From assembly GCA_035551355.1 (NCBI GenBank), contig DASZNF010000052.1, positions 65,064 through 129,063 of the forward strand: a stretch of 64,000 nt of DNA. The letters are read 5' to 3'. This DNA comes from DATATV01 sp035551355 (lineage in GTDB: Bacteria; Actinomycetota; Actinomycetes; Mycobacteriales; Pseudonocardiaceae). This document shows, piece by piece, positions 43,724-52,049 of the stretch. The notes beneath the pieces are model-generated. The model was not told the origin of the DNA. It saw nothing but the letters and a program-made list of their open reading frames with translations, and ran no database searches. A program made the position numbers and the translations under genes. Positions within the stretch are counted from its first letter, which is position 1; every line of letters begins with the position of its first letter.

Positions 43724-44473
43724 TCAGCGGCCCTGGTTGGCCACGGCCTTGATGGCGTCCGCGGCGGCGTTCGGGTCCAGGTAGGTGCCGCCCGGGTTGA
43801 CCGGCTTGAGGTCGGCGTCCAGGTCGTAGCGCAGCGGGATGCCGGTCGGGATGTTCAGCTTGGCGATCGCGTCGTCGGAGACGCCGTCGAGGTGCTTGAC
43901 CAGCGCCCGCAGCGAGTTGCCGTGCGCGGCGACCAGCACGGTGTGCCCGGCCCGCAGGTCGGGCACGATGGCCGATTCCCAGTAGGGCAGCAGACGGGCC
44001 ACCACGTCGGCCAGGCACTCGGTGCGCGGCAGGTCGGCGCCTAGGCCGGCGTATCGGGGGTCGGCGTCCTGGCTGAACTCGCTGCCGAACTCGATGTCCG
44101 GCGGCGGCGTGTCGTAGGAGCGGCGCCAGAGCATGAACTGCTCCTCGCCGTACTGCTCCAGCGTCTGCTTCTTGTTCTTGCCCTGCAGCGCTCCGTAATG
44201 GCGCTCGTTGAGCCGCCAGTCGCGGCGCACCGGGATCCAGTGCCGGTCGGCCACGTCCAGCGCGAGGTTCGCGGTGGAGATCGCGCGGCGCAGCACCGAG
44301 GTGTGCAGGATGTCGGGGAGCAGCCCGGCGTCGCGCAGCAGTTCGCCGCCGCGGCGGGCCTCGGCCTCGCCCTTGGTCGAGAGGGGGACGTCCACCCATC
44401 CGGTGAACAGGTTCTCCGCGTTCCACACGCTCTCGCCGTGCCGGAGCAGGACCAAAGTTTGTACGCCAGCCAT
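43724..44473 (-). CDS. gpm: 2,3-bisphosphoglycerate-dependent phosphoglycerate mutase
   Basis: A 249-residue glycolytic enzyme, same length as M. tuberculosis Gpm1. The phospho-histidine motif is LVLLRHGESVWN at the N-terminus, with NERHYGALQGKNKKQT, and the second histidine in AAHGNSLRALVKHL. The ATG at 44473 is chosen to match the family start MAGVQTLVLLRHG. The 459 bp upstream hold a hairpin-rich tract before the next gene. Confidence 0.95.
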   Translation of the reverse strand: MAGVQTLVLLRHGESVWNAENLFTGWVDVPLSTKGEAEARRGGELLRDAGLLPDILHTSVLRRAISTANLALDVADRHWIPVRRDWRLNERHYGALQGKNKKQTLEQYGEEQFMLWRRSYDTPPPDIEFGSEFSQDADPRYAGLGADLPRTECLADVVARLLPYWESAIVPDLRAGHTVLVAAHGNSLRALVKHLDGVSDDAIAKLNIPTGIPLRYDLDADLKPVNPGGTYLDPNAAADAIKAVANQGR

Positions 44474-44932
44474 GGCCGCAAGCCTGCCAGAAGGCCCCGC
44501 GCGGGTGCGCGTGCCACCCGGCGGCCCGTCCCCCGATCCGGTCATCAGACGTGACGAACACCACAGGACACTACTTGCAGAACGGTGTTCGTTACCAAAA
44601 CGTTAGCAAATCAAGGCATATTCACCGGAATGTAGTAATTAGCGCCCTTGAGATGTCCTGCGGCTTCTGACAAGTTGACATTGCTCTCGTGGATCGGCTC
44701 CCACGCACTCCCCGATCCGGCGAGAGTAGAGCGGTTCGCCTCCCCGTCGAACCGCACCCGCCAGGGAACCCGGGTCCCCCCACCCAGGTACCGAAAGCGG
44801 CGGGAGCTGAAGCGGGGCGGCTTGAGTACGCGACTCCCCCTCCCTCCCAGGCCGCCCCGCTCGCCCCACCTCCACCACTCAGCGCGCAAGACACATCACC
44901 GCCGGTGCATCGCCGGCCAGTGCGGTAAGCGC
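44474..44932. other. gene-free tract between gpm and the DUF4349 gene
   Basis: Open frames on both strands here give no recognisable protein. The part near gpm (44575-44645) is AT-rich and probably contains the gpm promoter; it includes GTTAC and GTTAG spaced 11 bp at 44591-44606. The rest (44684-44861) carries four consecutive strong hairpins, described separately. Confidence 0.5.
44684..44861. ncRNA. candidate structured RNA with four consecutive hairpins
   Basis: Hairpin 1 (44684-44726): arms CTCTCG+GGATCGG with CCGATCC+CGAGAG, 13 pairs. Hairpin 2 (44731-44755): GCGGTTCG/CGAACCGC, loop CCTCCCCGT. Hairpin 3 (44768-44789): ACCCGGGT/ACCCAGGT with one mismatch and a loop of exactly six C. Hairpin 4 (44811-44861): 11-bp perfect arms AGCGGGGCGGC/GCCGCCCCGCT, C-rich 29-nt loop. 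On the plus strand all loops are C-rich, recalling 6C-type actinobacterial RNAs; on the minus strand it would be a leader of gpm. Strand and transcription are not shown. Confidence 0.4.
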
Positions 44933-45916
44933 TTACTCCGGCACCGGTGCCGACGACGCCGCAGGTGCCCGCCTCCGCCGGCGCCAGATGATCAGCCCGG
45001 CCACCGCCGGGATGCCCAGCGCGATCAGGAACGGCAGCAGCGCGCCGAACACCACGCCGAGCACTCGCACCGTGCCCACCAGTGCCCGCCAGCCGCCGGT
45101 CAGTCCGTTCAGAAAGCCCGGGCTCGCCGCCGCGGCCACCACCGGCGGAGGCGGCGCCGTGGCGGCCAGGTTCACCGAAACGGTCGACAGGGCGACCTGA
45201 CCGGCCAGTTCGGCCTGCTGCTGTTCCAGCGCCTCCAGATCCGACTCGCGCTTGGTCAGCTCGTCCTCGATGGACACCACGTCGGACAGCGAACCGGCCT
45301 GGCCCAGCAGCGCCCGCACCCGGTCCACGCTGGCCTGCTGCGAGGCGATCCGGCTGCGCACGTCCACCAGCTGGTCGGTCACGTCCTGGGCCTGCTGCTG
45401 GCGGCTGGTCACCCGGCCGAGGGCGGACAGCTGGCCCAGCACGGTGTCCAGCTGCGGCTGCGGTACCGAAAGGGTGAGGGCGGCCGAGTCGTCCTGCGCG
45501 TCCTCGCTGGCCACATAGCCGCCGGCCGTGTCCGCGATCTGCTGGGCCCGGTTCGCCGCGCCGGACACGTCCGAGACGACCAGGTTCACCGTGGCCGACC
45601 GGATCACCTGCCGACCGGCTGGCGAGATCCCGGTCAGCGGCGCCGACCCGGTCGATGCCGAACCGGTCGCCCCGGAACCCGACGACCCCGAATTCGCCGA
45701 TCCGGAGCCGGTCGAACCCGAGCCGGTCGACGCCGAGTCGCCCGAGCCCGACGATCCCTCGGCGTTGGGTGACGCGGCCGAATGCTGCAGCGGCACCGCC
45801 CCGGCGGCCGGATTCCGGGCCACCGCGCCGTTCGCACCCGACGAGCCACTGCACCCTGCGACCAAGCCCAGCAGCATCGCCAGCAGGCCGCCCGATAACC
45901 AGATTCTGCTGCGCAC
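44933..45916 (-). CDS. DUF4349 lipoprotein
   Basis: A 327-residue exported protein. The N-terminus is a lipoprotein signal with lipobox LVAGC. A Ser/Gly-rich linker of about 60 residues follows (SGSGDSASTGSGSTGSGS). DUF4349 begins RQVIRSATVNLVVSDV, with a coiled-coil hairpin at about 175-240 (VRSRIASQQASVDRVRALLG, LTKRESDLEALEQQQ). One C-terminal transmembrane helix ends in RRRRRAPAAS. The GTG at 45916 is chosen for GAGGGGAG upstream; a TTG at 45934 is less likely. Function unknown. Confidence 0.85.
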   Translation of the reverse strand: MRSRIWLSGGLLAMLLGLVAGCSGSSGANGAVARNPAAGAVPLQHSAASPNAEGSSGSGDSASTGSGSTGSGSANSGSSGSGATGSASTGSAPLTGISPAGRQVIRSATVNLVVSDVSGAANRAQQIADTAGGYVASEDAQDDSAALTLSVPQPQLDTVLGQLSALGRVTSRQQQAQDVTDQLVDVRSRIASQQASVDRVRALLGQAGSLSDVVSIEDELTKRESDLEALEQQQAELAGQVALSTVSVNLAATAPPPPVVAAAASPGFLNGLTGGWRALVGTVRVLGVVFGALLPFLIALGIPAVAGLIIWRRRRRAPAASSAPVPE

Positions 45917-46055
45917 GATCCGAACTCCCCTCAACGCGACGTGATGTCAGCGGGACGGGAGTCGGCGGCCGGGCCGTTGCCGGCCGGCGCGTCACGATTC
46001 GGCCTCGGAACGGCCTGACCCGATCGTGGCGATCGAGCGATGAGACCCGAACGGG

Positions 46056-46592
46056 TTACGGCTCGGCGCGGGGCCCGGAATCGGCCGAACCGTTGGCCGG
46101 GCGGTCCACCAGGTGCCCGAACGCCTGCAGGTTGGCCAGGGACTCGCCGCGGGACACCCGCCAGTCCCATTCGCGCCGGATGGAATTGGCGAAACCCAGC
46201 TCCAGCAACGTATTGAAGTCGCCGTCGGCCGCCTCGAGCACCTGGCCGAGCAGCCGGTCCAGCTCGTCCTCGGTGACCAGTTCGGGGCTGAGCCTGCCGA
46301 TCAGGTAGATGTCCCCGGCCTGATCGATCGTGTAGTGCACGCCGTAGAGCTTCGCGTTGCGGTGCAACAAAAAGCGGTACACGTCCAGGTGCGCCTCGTC
46401 CGGCCTGCGGCAGACGAAGGCCTCCACCAGCAACGCGTGCGCACCGGCGACCAGCCAGCAGTTGGTCTGCAGTTTCTTGGTGCCCGGCAGGGTCACGAAG
46501 TAGGCGCCCGGCCCCTTGCGCTGGTAGTCCAGCTCTCGCTCGTCCAGGGCCGTCGCGATCGTCCGGTCCAGGCTCGCGATGTCCACTGTCAC
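46056..46592 (-). CDS. YbjN domain protein (Rv0487-like)
   Basis: A 178-residue protein with a YbjN/type III secretion chaperone-like fold: YFVTLPGTKKLQTNCWLVAG, FLLHRNAKLYGVHYTIDQAG and DIYLIGRLSPELVTEDELDR. The fold is common in bacteria, but its biochemical role is not settled. The GTG at 46592 overlaps the mshA stop region (frame-shifted GTGTGACAGTGG), so it is coupled to mshA. Same position as M. tuberculosis Rv0487. Confidence 0.85.
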   Translation of the reverse strand: MTVDIASLDRTIATALDERELDYQRKGPGAYFVTLPGTKKLQTNCWLVAGAHALLVEAFVCRRPDEAHLDVYRFLLHRNAKLYGVHYTIDQAGDIYLIGRLSPELVTEDELDRLLGQVLEAADGDFNTLLELGFANSIRREWDWRVSRGESLANLQAFGHLVDRPANGSADSGPRAEP

Positions 46593-47884
46593 ACTGCCAC
46601 CTCCGAATGCGCCGCACGGAACGCCGCGGTCGCCTGTGCATACCCTGCCAGCAGCGCGTCGGTGGTGCGCTCCCACGAGAACCGCCGGGCGTGCCGGACC
46701 GCCCCGGTGGCCAGCTTGGCCAGCCGCTCCCGGTTGTGCAGCAACTCCTCCAGCGCCACCGCCCACCGGCCGGGGTCGTGCCCGGCGACCAGCCGCCCGG
46801 ACACCCCGTCGGACACCGCGACCGGCAGCCCGCCCACCGCGGCTGCCACCACCGGAGTGCCGCAGGCCTGGGCCTCTAGCGCGACCAGCCCGAACGACTC
46901 GTTGTGGCTGGGCACCGCGACCAGGTCGGCCGCCCGGTACACCCGGGCCAGGTCGGCGCCGCGCTGCGGGGACAGGAACCGCACCACGTCGGCGATGCCA
47001 AGGGACACGGCCAGCCGACGTAACGAGTCCGGCTCATCGAGGCCGGAGCCGGAGGCCCCGCCCACGACCAGCACCACCAGCTTCTCCCGCAGTTCCGGCC
47101 GCAACGCCAGCAGCTCGGCCGCCGCGCGCAGCAGCACGTCCGGGGCCTTGAGCGGCTGGATCCGGCCCACGAAGGCCAGCACCGCCGCGTCCGCGCGCAG
47201 GCCGAGCGCGGCCCGGGCGGCCTGCCGGTCGCCGGGGGTGAAGCGCTCCAGGTCGACCCCGGGCGGCACGGTCAGCACCCGGCCGGCGTCCGCACCGTAG
47301 AGGTCGATCAGCTGCTCGGCCTCCACCGCGGTGTTGGCCACCAGCCGGTCGGCCTCGTCCACCACCTGCTGTTCGCCGATCACCCGGGAGCGGGGCTCGG
47401 GCGCGTCGCCCTGCGCCAGCGCGGCGTTCTTCACCTTGGCCAGGGTGTGCGCGGTGTGCACCAGGGGCACGCCCCACCGGTCCCGGGCCAGCCAGCCGAC
47501 CTGCCCGGACAGCCAGTAGTGCGAGTGCACCACGTCGTAGTAGCCCGGCTCGTGATAGGCCTCGGCCCGCAGCACGCCGCCGCTGAACGCGCACAGCTGC
47601 GCGGGCAGTTCGGACTTGTCCAGTCCCTCGAACGGGCCCGCGGTGACGTGCCGGACGGTCACCCCGGGAGTCAGTTCCACGATCGGGGGAAGGTCGGAGG
47701 AGGTGGCCCGGGTGAAGATCTCCACCGCCACGCCGCGCCGGGCCATCCGTTGCGCGGTCTGCACGATGTAGACGTTCATGCCGCCCGCGTCCCCGGTGCC
47801 CGGTTGCTCCAGCGGCGAGGTGTGCACGGACAGCACCGCGACCCGGCGGGGACGACGGGAGAACTGCTGGACCAGTGGGGTCAT
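46589..47884 (-). CDS. mshA: D-inositol-3-phosphate glycosyltransferase (mycothiol biosynthesis)
   Basis: GT4-family enzyme of 431 residues for the first step of mycothiol synthesis, joining UDP-GlcNAc to inositol-3-phosphate. The N-terminal half has the GGMNVYIVQTA motif; the C-terminal half has VPSHNESFGLVALEAQACG, the EX7E donor-binding signature. The ATG at 47884 overlaps the stop of the alpha/beta hydrolase gene as ATGA. Presence of mshA shows that the organism makes mycothiol. Confidence 0.94.
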   Translation of the reverse strand: MTPLVQQFSRRPRRVAVLSVHTSPLEQPGTGDAGGMNVYIVQTAQRMARRGVAVEIFTRATSSDLPPIVELTPGVTVRHVTAGPFEGLDKSELPAQLCAFSGGVLRAEAYHEPGYYDVVHSHYWLSGQVGWLARDRWGVPLVHTAHTLAKVKNAALAQGDAPEPRSRVIGEQQVVDEADRLVANTAVEAEQLIDLYGADAGRVLTVPPGVDLERFTPGDRQAARAALGLRADAAVLAFVGRIQPLKAPDVLLRAAAELLALRPELREKLVVLVVGGASGSGLDEPDSLRRLAVSLGIADVVRFLSPQRGADLARVYRAADLVAVPSHNESFGLVALEAQACGTPVVAAAVGGLPVAVSDGVSGRLVAGHDPGRWAVALEELLHNRERLAKLATGAVRHARRFSWERTTDALLAGYAQATAAFRAAHSEVAV

Positions 47885-48726
47885 CGGGTTCGAGTCCTTT
47901 CCACCAGATCACGCAGGGCGGCCTCGAACTCGGCCGGACGTTCCAGGAACGGCAGGTGGCCGACACCCTCGCACCAGCGCAGTTCGGCGCCGGGCACGTG
48001 GGCGGCCGTGTACTCGGCGGCCGAGGGTTCGACCACCGCGTCGGCCCGGCCGTGCAGGACGAGGGTGGGTACGTCGATCGTGGCCAGCACCTCGGCCGAG
48101 CCGACATCGCGGCGGAACAGCGCGCCGCGCACGTGCGGGGGAACCCGCAGCGCCGCGGCCAGCAACTGCTCAGCCAGCGGCGTGGGCCGCACCCGCAGGC
48201 CGGGGGCGTGCATGCCGACCGCGAACGAGCGCAGCGCCGGCTCGGCCACCCCCCGATCGGGGGACAGTGCATCGGGCAGTGCGTCGCGCATGGCCGGCCC
48301 GGTGCGCCCGCCCGGGTGACCCCGGCCGATCTCGGTGATCGCGCTTACATACATGATTCCGGCCACTCCGTCGGTGCCCAACTCGCGCACGTGGTCGGTG
48401 AGCACCAGGCCGCCGTAGGACCAGCCGATCACCACCGCGGGCCGGCCGGTGTAGTCCAGCAGGGCCCGCACATCGGCGGCCCACTCGGCGGCGGAGGCGT
48501 AGCCGTCCTCGGGCGCGTCGGAGTCGCCGTGGCCGCGCAGATCGGCCGCGACCAGCCGGAAATCCTTGCTCAGCGGGCCGGTCAGCTGATGTTGCCAGAC
48601 CGCGCCTGACTGCGCCCACCCGTGCAGCAACAGGATCGGCGGGGCGTCGGCCGGCCCGGCCGTGCGTACCGCGAGCCGCACGCCCGACCCGCCGGTGACA
48701 TGTTCGACCTGGCTCACATCCAGCAC
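47881..48726 (-). CDS. alpha/beta hydrolase
   Basis: A 281-residue serine hydrolase: oxyanion strand ILLLHGWAQSG, nucleophile elbow VIGWSYGGL, acid in TLVLHGRADAVVEPSAAE, and catalytic His in CEGVGHLPFLERP. Substrate unknown. The GTG at 48726 has AGGAGG at an ideal distance, whereas the longer frame runs antisense through the SDR gene. It is the first gene of a coupled run with mshA and ybjN, and diverges from the SDR gene. Confidence 0.88.
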   Translation of the reverse strand: MLDVSQVEHVTGGSGVRLAVRTAGPADAPPILLLHGWAQSGAVWQHQLTGPLSKDFRLVAADLRGHGDSDAPEDGYASAAEWAADVRALLDYTGRPAVVIGWSYGGLVLTDHVRELGTDGVAGIMYVSAITEIGRGHPGGRTGPAMRDALPDALSPDRGVAEPALRSFAVGMHAPGLRVRPTPLAEQLLAAALRVPPHVRGALFRRDVGSAEVLATIDVPTLVLHGRADAVVEPSAAEYTAAHVPGAELRWCEGVGHLPFLERPAEFEAALRDLVERTRTR

Positions 48727-48843
48727 ATCCGGCCTCCTGTCTGTCCCCGACGTACCAACGAGCCAGACGTTGCGCATCTTCCCGATCGGGGTAGTACGGC
48801 AGGATTGATCCGGCCAGCGCAATCGAATCGATGGAGGTGTGCA

Positions 48844-49584
48844 GTGACCGGCAACCGACCGACCGCAGTGGTGACCGGGGCGAGTTCCGGGATCGGCGCG
48901 GCCACCGCGCGCCAGCTGGCGGCCGACGGGTTCCACGTGGTGCTCGGCGCGCGCAGGCACGATCGGCTGGCCGAGATCGCCAAGGAGATCGACGGCACCG
49001 CGCTGACGCTGGACGTGACCGACGCCGGCTCGGTGACCGCGTTCGCCGACGCCATCGCCGGGGCCAACGTGCTGGTGAACAACGCAGGTGGCGCCCGGGG
49101 CCTGGCCCGGGTGGAGAACGCCAACGAGGAGCACTGGCGCTGGATGTGGGAGGCCAATGTGCTGGGCACCCTGCGGGTGACCAAGGCATTGCTGCCCAAG
49201 CTGATCGAGTCCGGAGACGGCCACGTGCTGACCGTCACCTCGATCGCCGCCCTGGAGGCCTACGACAACGGCGCCGGCTACACCTCGGCCAAGCATGCCC
49301 AGTCGGCGCTGCACCGCACGCTGCGCGGGGAGCACCTTGGCCAGCCGGTCCGGTTCACCGAGATCCTGCCGGGCCTGGTGGAGACCGAGTTCTCCCTGGT
49401 CCGCTTCGACGGCGACGAGGACCGGGCGGCCGGGGTGTACGACGGGCTGACCCCGTTGACCGCACAGGACGTGGCCGAGGTGATCGCGTTCGCGGTCAGC
49501 CGACCTTCCCACGTGAACCTGGACAGCATCGTGATCAAGCCGAGGGCGCAGCACTCGGCCACCCGCGTGTACCGGGCGAAGTAG
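48844..49584 (+). CDS. short-chain dehydrogenase/reductase
   Basis: A 246-residue classical SDR: cofactor motif VVTGASSGIGAATA at the N-terminus, VLVNNAGGARG, and the catalytic Tyr-Lys in GYTSAKHAQSALHRTLRGE. Positionally equivalent to M. tuberculosis Rv0484c. The GTG at 48844 has ATGGAGGTG upstream. Substrate unknown. It ends one base before the murB stop on the opposite strand. Confidence 0.9.
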   Translation: MTGNRPTAVVTGASSGIGAATARQLAADGFHVVLGARRHDRLAEIAKEIDGTALTLDVTDAGSVTAFADAIAGANVLVNNAGGARGLARVENANEEHWRWMWEANVLGTLRVTKALLPKLIESGDGHVLTVTSIAALEAYDNGAGYTSAKHAQSALHRTLRGEHLGQPVRFTEILPGLVETEFSLVRFDGDEDRAAGVYDGLTPLTAQDVAEVIAFAVSRPSHVNLDSIVIKPRAQHSATRVYRAK

Positions 49585-50676
49585 TCAGAGCGAGCAGCCG
49601 ACCAGCACGGGTTCGGGCGCCAGCCGCACGCCGAACGCGGCCAGCACGCCGTCCCGGACCTCGCCGGCCAGCGCCAGCAGGTCCGTGGTGGCGGCGCGGC
49701 CCCGGTTGGTCAGGGCGAGGGTGTGCTTGGTGGACAACGAAACCCGTCCGCCCGGCCCCGCGTAGCCGCGGTGGAAACCGGCCCGCTCGATGAGCCAGGC
49801 CGCGGACAGCTTGGCGTGGCCGGGTCCCGCCGGATAGGTGGGCATGGTGGTGTCCGGGCCCAGCCGGGCGGTGACCAGCGCGCGCACCGCGGCCAGGGCC
49901 TCGTCCGGCACCACCGGGTTGGTGAAGAACGAGCCGGCGCTCCAGGTGTCGTGGTCCTCGGTGTCGAGCACCATTCCCTTGCCCCGGCGCAATTCCAGCA
50001 CCGCCGCCCGGGCCTGGGCCACCGGCACCCGCTCGCCCGCGGCCACGCCCAGGGTGCGGGCCAGCTCGGCGTACCGGATCGGCGCGGACAACCCGCCATC
50101 GGCCAGGGTGAAGCGCACCCGCAACACCACGGCGGCGTCGGTGTTCTTCAGGACACTGGTCCGGTAACCCAGCCCCAGTTGCCCGGCGGCCACCGTGCGG
50201 ACCTGGCCACTGCGCCGGTCCAGCAGGTCGACCGAGACCAGCCGCTGCGCCACCTCGACGCCGTAGGCGCCCACGTTCTGCACCGGGGTCGCACCGACCA
50301 GACCGGGAATACCCGACAGGCACTCCAACCCGCCAAGGCCCTCGGCGACCGTGCGGGCCACCGTCTCGTCCCAGTCCATACCGGCCTCGACGGTCAGGTG
50401 GACCTGGCCGTCACCCAACCGGTCGTAGCCGACCCCGCTGGTGGCGATCTGCACCGCGGCGCCGGGAATGCCCTCGTCGCCGATCACCAGGTTGGACCCG
50501 CCACCCAGCACCAGCAGCGGGGTGTCCGAGGTGTCCGCGCGGCGCACCGTCTCGACCAGGTCGGCGGCGCGCTCGGCGCGCACGAACCGCTCCACCGGAC
50601 CGCCCAGCCGCAGAGTGGTGTACCCGGCCAGGGGCACGCCGGTACGCGGCACGGCAGGAGTCTGGGGGCTGGTCAC
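49585..50676 (-). CDS. murB: UDP-N-acetylenolpyruvoylglucosamine reductase
   Basis: FAD enzyme of 363 residues that completes UDP-MurNAc for peptidoglycan. FAD site: LLVLGGGSNLVIGDEG; LSGIPGLVGATPVQNVGAYG; substrate motif SAGSFFTNPVVPDE with the catalytic Ser; C-terminal Glu near APEPVLVGCSL. The length fits MurB of actinobacteria. GTG 50676 is chosen, ATG 50703 being possible; the DUF2505 gene starts at 50702 on the other strand. Divergent arrangement with only about 25 bp between starts. Confidence 0.93.
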   Translation of the reverse strand: MTSPQTPAVPRTGVPLAGYTTLRLGGPVERFVRAERAADLVETVRRADTSDTPLLVLGGGSNLVIGDEGIPGAAVQIATSGVGYDRLGDGQVHLTVEAGMDWDETVARTVAEGLGGLECLSGIPGLVGATPVQNVGAYGVEVAQRLVSVDLLDRRSGQVRTVAAGQLGLGYRTSVLKNTDAAVVLRVRFTLADGGLSAPIRYAELARTLGVAAGERVPVAQARAAVLELRRGKGMVLDTEDHDTWSAGSFFTNPVVPDEALAAVRALVTARLGPDTTMPTYPAGPGHAKLSAAWLIERAGFHRGYAGPGGRVSLSTKHTLALTNRGRAATTDLLALAGEVRDGVLAAFGVRLAPEPVLVGCSL

Positions 50677-50701
50677 GGTCGTCAACGGTAGCCTTCGGCG
50701 C

Positions 50702-51208
50702 ATGGCCCGCCGCATCGAGCACCGCGCACGATCCACGAAGGACGCCGCGACGGTGCATGCCGCGCTCACCGATCCGGAGTACCTCCGGGCCCGTCTGGCT
50801 GTGCTCGGCGGCAAGGGCGCCGAGCTGATCGATCTCACCCGAAACGGTGACACGGTGGAGTACCACGTGAAGCACGGTGTGGCCGCGGCCGACCTGCCCT
50901 CGGCAGTGCGCACCTTGCTCGGCGGCGACCTGACCCTCGACCGGGTGGAGACCTGGCGGTCCGCGGACAACGGCTACACCGGCACCGTCCGGGTGACACT
51001 GCCCGGGATGCCGGGCGAACTGTCCGGCACCATGCGGCTGACCGGCCTCGCCGAGAGCGGCAGCGAGCGGATCGTTGACGGCACGGTGAAGATCCCGATC
51101 CCGCTGATCGGCGGGAAGGTCGAGGAGACGGTCAGCGGACAGCTGGACCGGCTGCTGGACGCCGAGGACGAGTTCACCGAAAAGTGGCTCGAAACGCACC
51201 AGGCCTGA
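50702..51208 (+). CDS. DUF2505 protein
   Basis: A 168-residue protein of the START/SRPBCC-like DUF2505 family: HAALTDPEYLRARLAVLGGKG, TVEYHVKHGVAAADLPSAVR, and GTVKIPIPLIGGKVEETVSG ending EKWLETHQA. The fold suggests a hydrophobic ligand pocket; no ligand is known to me. ATG 50702. Diverges from murB and precedes the methyltransferase-like gene by six bases, so the two probably share a transcript. Confidence 0.85.
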   Translation: MARRIEHRARSTKDAATVHAALTDPEYLRARLAVLGGKGAELIDLTRNGDTVEYHVKHGVAAADLPSAVRTLLGGDLTLDRVETWRSADNGYTGTVRVTLPGMPGELSGTMRLTGLAESGSERIVDGTVKIPIPLIGGKVEETVSGQLDRLLDAEDEFTEKWLETHQA

Positions 51209-51214
51209 TCGGGG

Positions 51215-52030
51215 TTGGCGGGTAAGCCGCGGCTGGCCGCGGGACGGGCCCGGGCTCTGGGCCAGCCGACCAGGGGCACCACCAATCCCAACCGGTTGCG
51301 TCGGGTGGACAACTGGCTGACCGGCACCCTCTGGGTGACCCGGGTGCTGCGTGGCGCGGCCGATCCGCTTGTGGTGGACCTTGGCTACGGCGCCTCCCCG
51401 GTGACCACGGTGGAGATGTCGGCCCGGCTCCGGGTGATCCGCCCCGACCTGCGCATGCTCGGCCTCGAACTGGATCCCGAACGGGTGAGCGCGGCGACCC
51501 CGGCGGCCAATCCGCCGTGGCTGGAGTTCCGACGCGGCGGGTTCGAGCTGGCCGGGGCCCGGCCGGTGCTGCTGCGCGCGTTCAACGTGCTGCGCCAGTA
51601 CCAGGAACCCGAGGTGGTACAGGCCTGGCAGCGGATGACCGAACGGCTGGCCCCGGGCGGCCTGCTGATCGAGGGCACCTGCGACGAGCTGGGCCGGCGG
51701 TGCTGCTGGCTGACCCTGGACGCCGAAGGCCCGCGCACCTTCACCATGGCCACCCGGCCCTCGGACCTGACCCGGCCCTCCGACCTGGCCGAGCGGCTGC
51801 CCAAGGCGCTGATTCACCGGAACGTGCCCGGCGAGCCGGTGCACACACTTCTGGGTGAACTGGACGGCTGCTGGGCCACCGCGGCCCCGTTCGCGCCGTT
51901 CGGTCCGCGCGTCCGCTGGGCCGAGGCGGTGCGGGGACTGGCCGAAAAGGGCTGGCCGGTGCTTGATCGGCCCCGCCGGTGGCGCCTTGGTGAGATCACC
52001 CTGCCCTGGTCGGCGGTGCGACCGGCGTGA
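51215..52030 (+). CDS. SAM-dependent methyltransferase-like protein
   Basis: A 271-residue protein. PLVVDLGYGASPVTTVEMSA resembles motif I of class I methyltransferases, though the usual DxGxGxG is altered (DLGYGASP), and LGLELDPERVSAA is motif II. LAPGGLLIEGTCDELGRR follows. A direct peptide repeat RPSDLTRPSDL is present near 190. The TTG at 51215 gives the fullest N-terminus, but its ribosome-binding site is poor. Target unknown; conserved next to DUF2505 in actinobacteria as I recall. Confidence 0.72.
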   Translation: MAGKPRLAAGRARALGQPTRGTTNPNRLRRVDNWLTGTLWVTRVLRGAADPLVVDLGYGASPVTTVEMSARLRVIRPDLRMLGLELDPERVSAATPAANPPWLEFRRGGFELAGARPVLLRAFNVLRQYQEPEVVQAWQRMTERLAPGGLLIEGTCDELGRRCCWLTLDAEGPRTFTMATRPSDLTRPSDLAERLPKALIHRNVPGEPVHTLLGELDGCWATAAPFAPFGPRVRWAEAVRGLAEKGWPVLDRPRRWRLGEITLPWSAVRPA

Positions 52031-52049
52031 ACTGGAACAATGACCAGCC

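Noticed and set aside
44640..44890. Possible cyclic di-AMP (ydaO-type) riboswitch
   Set aside because: The purine-rich start and the conserved late motifs I remember for actinobacterial ydaO leaders (such as GACAGCTNACCTCG) are absent on both strands. The hairpin tract is reported as an unassigned structured RNA instead.
44622..45995. Long minus-strand frame covering the DUF4349 gene and the hairpin tract
   Set aside because: Its translation has no family features, while the alternative frame gives a lipobox, coiled coil and TM helix of DUF4349.
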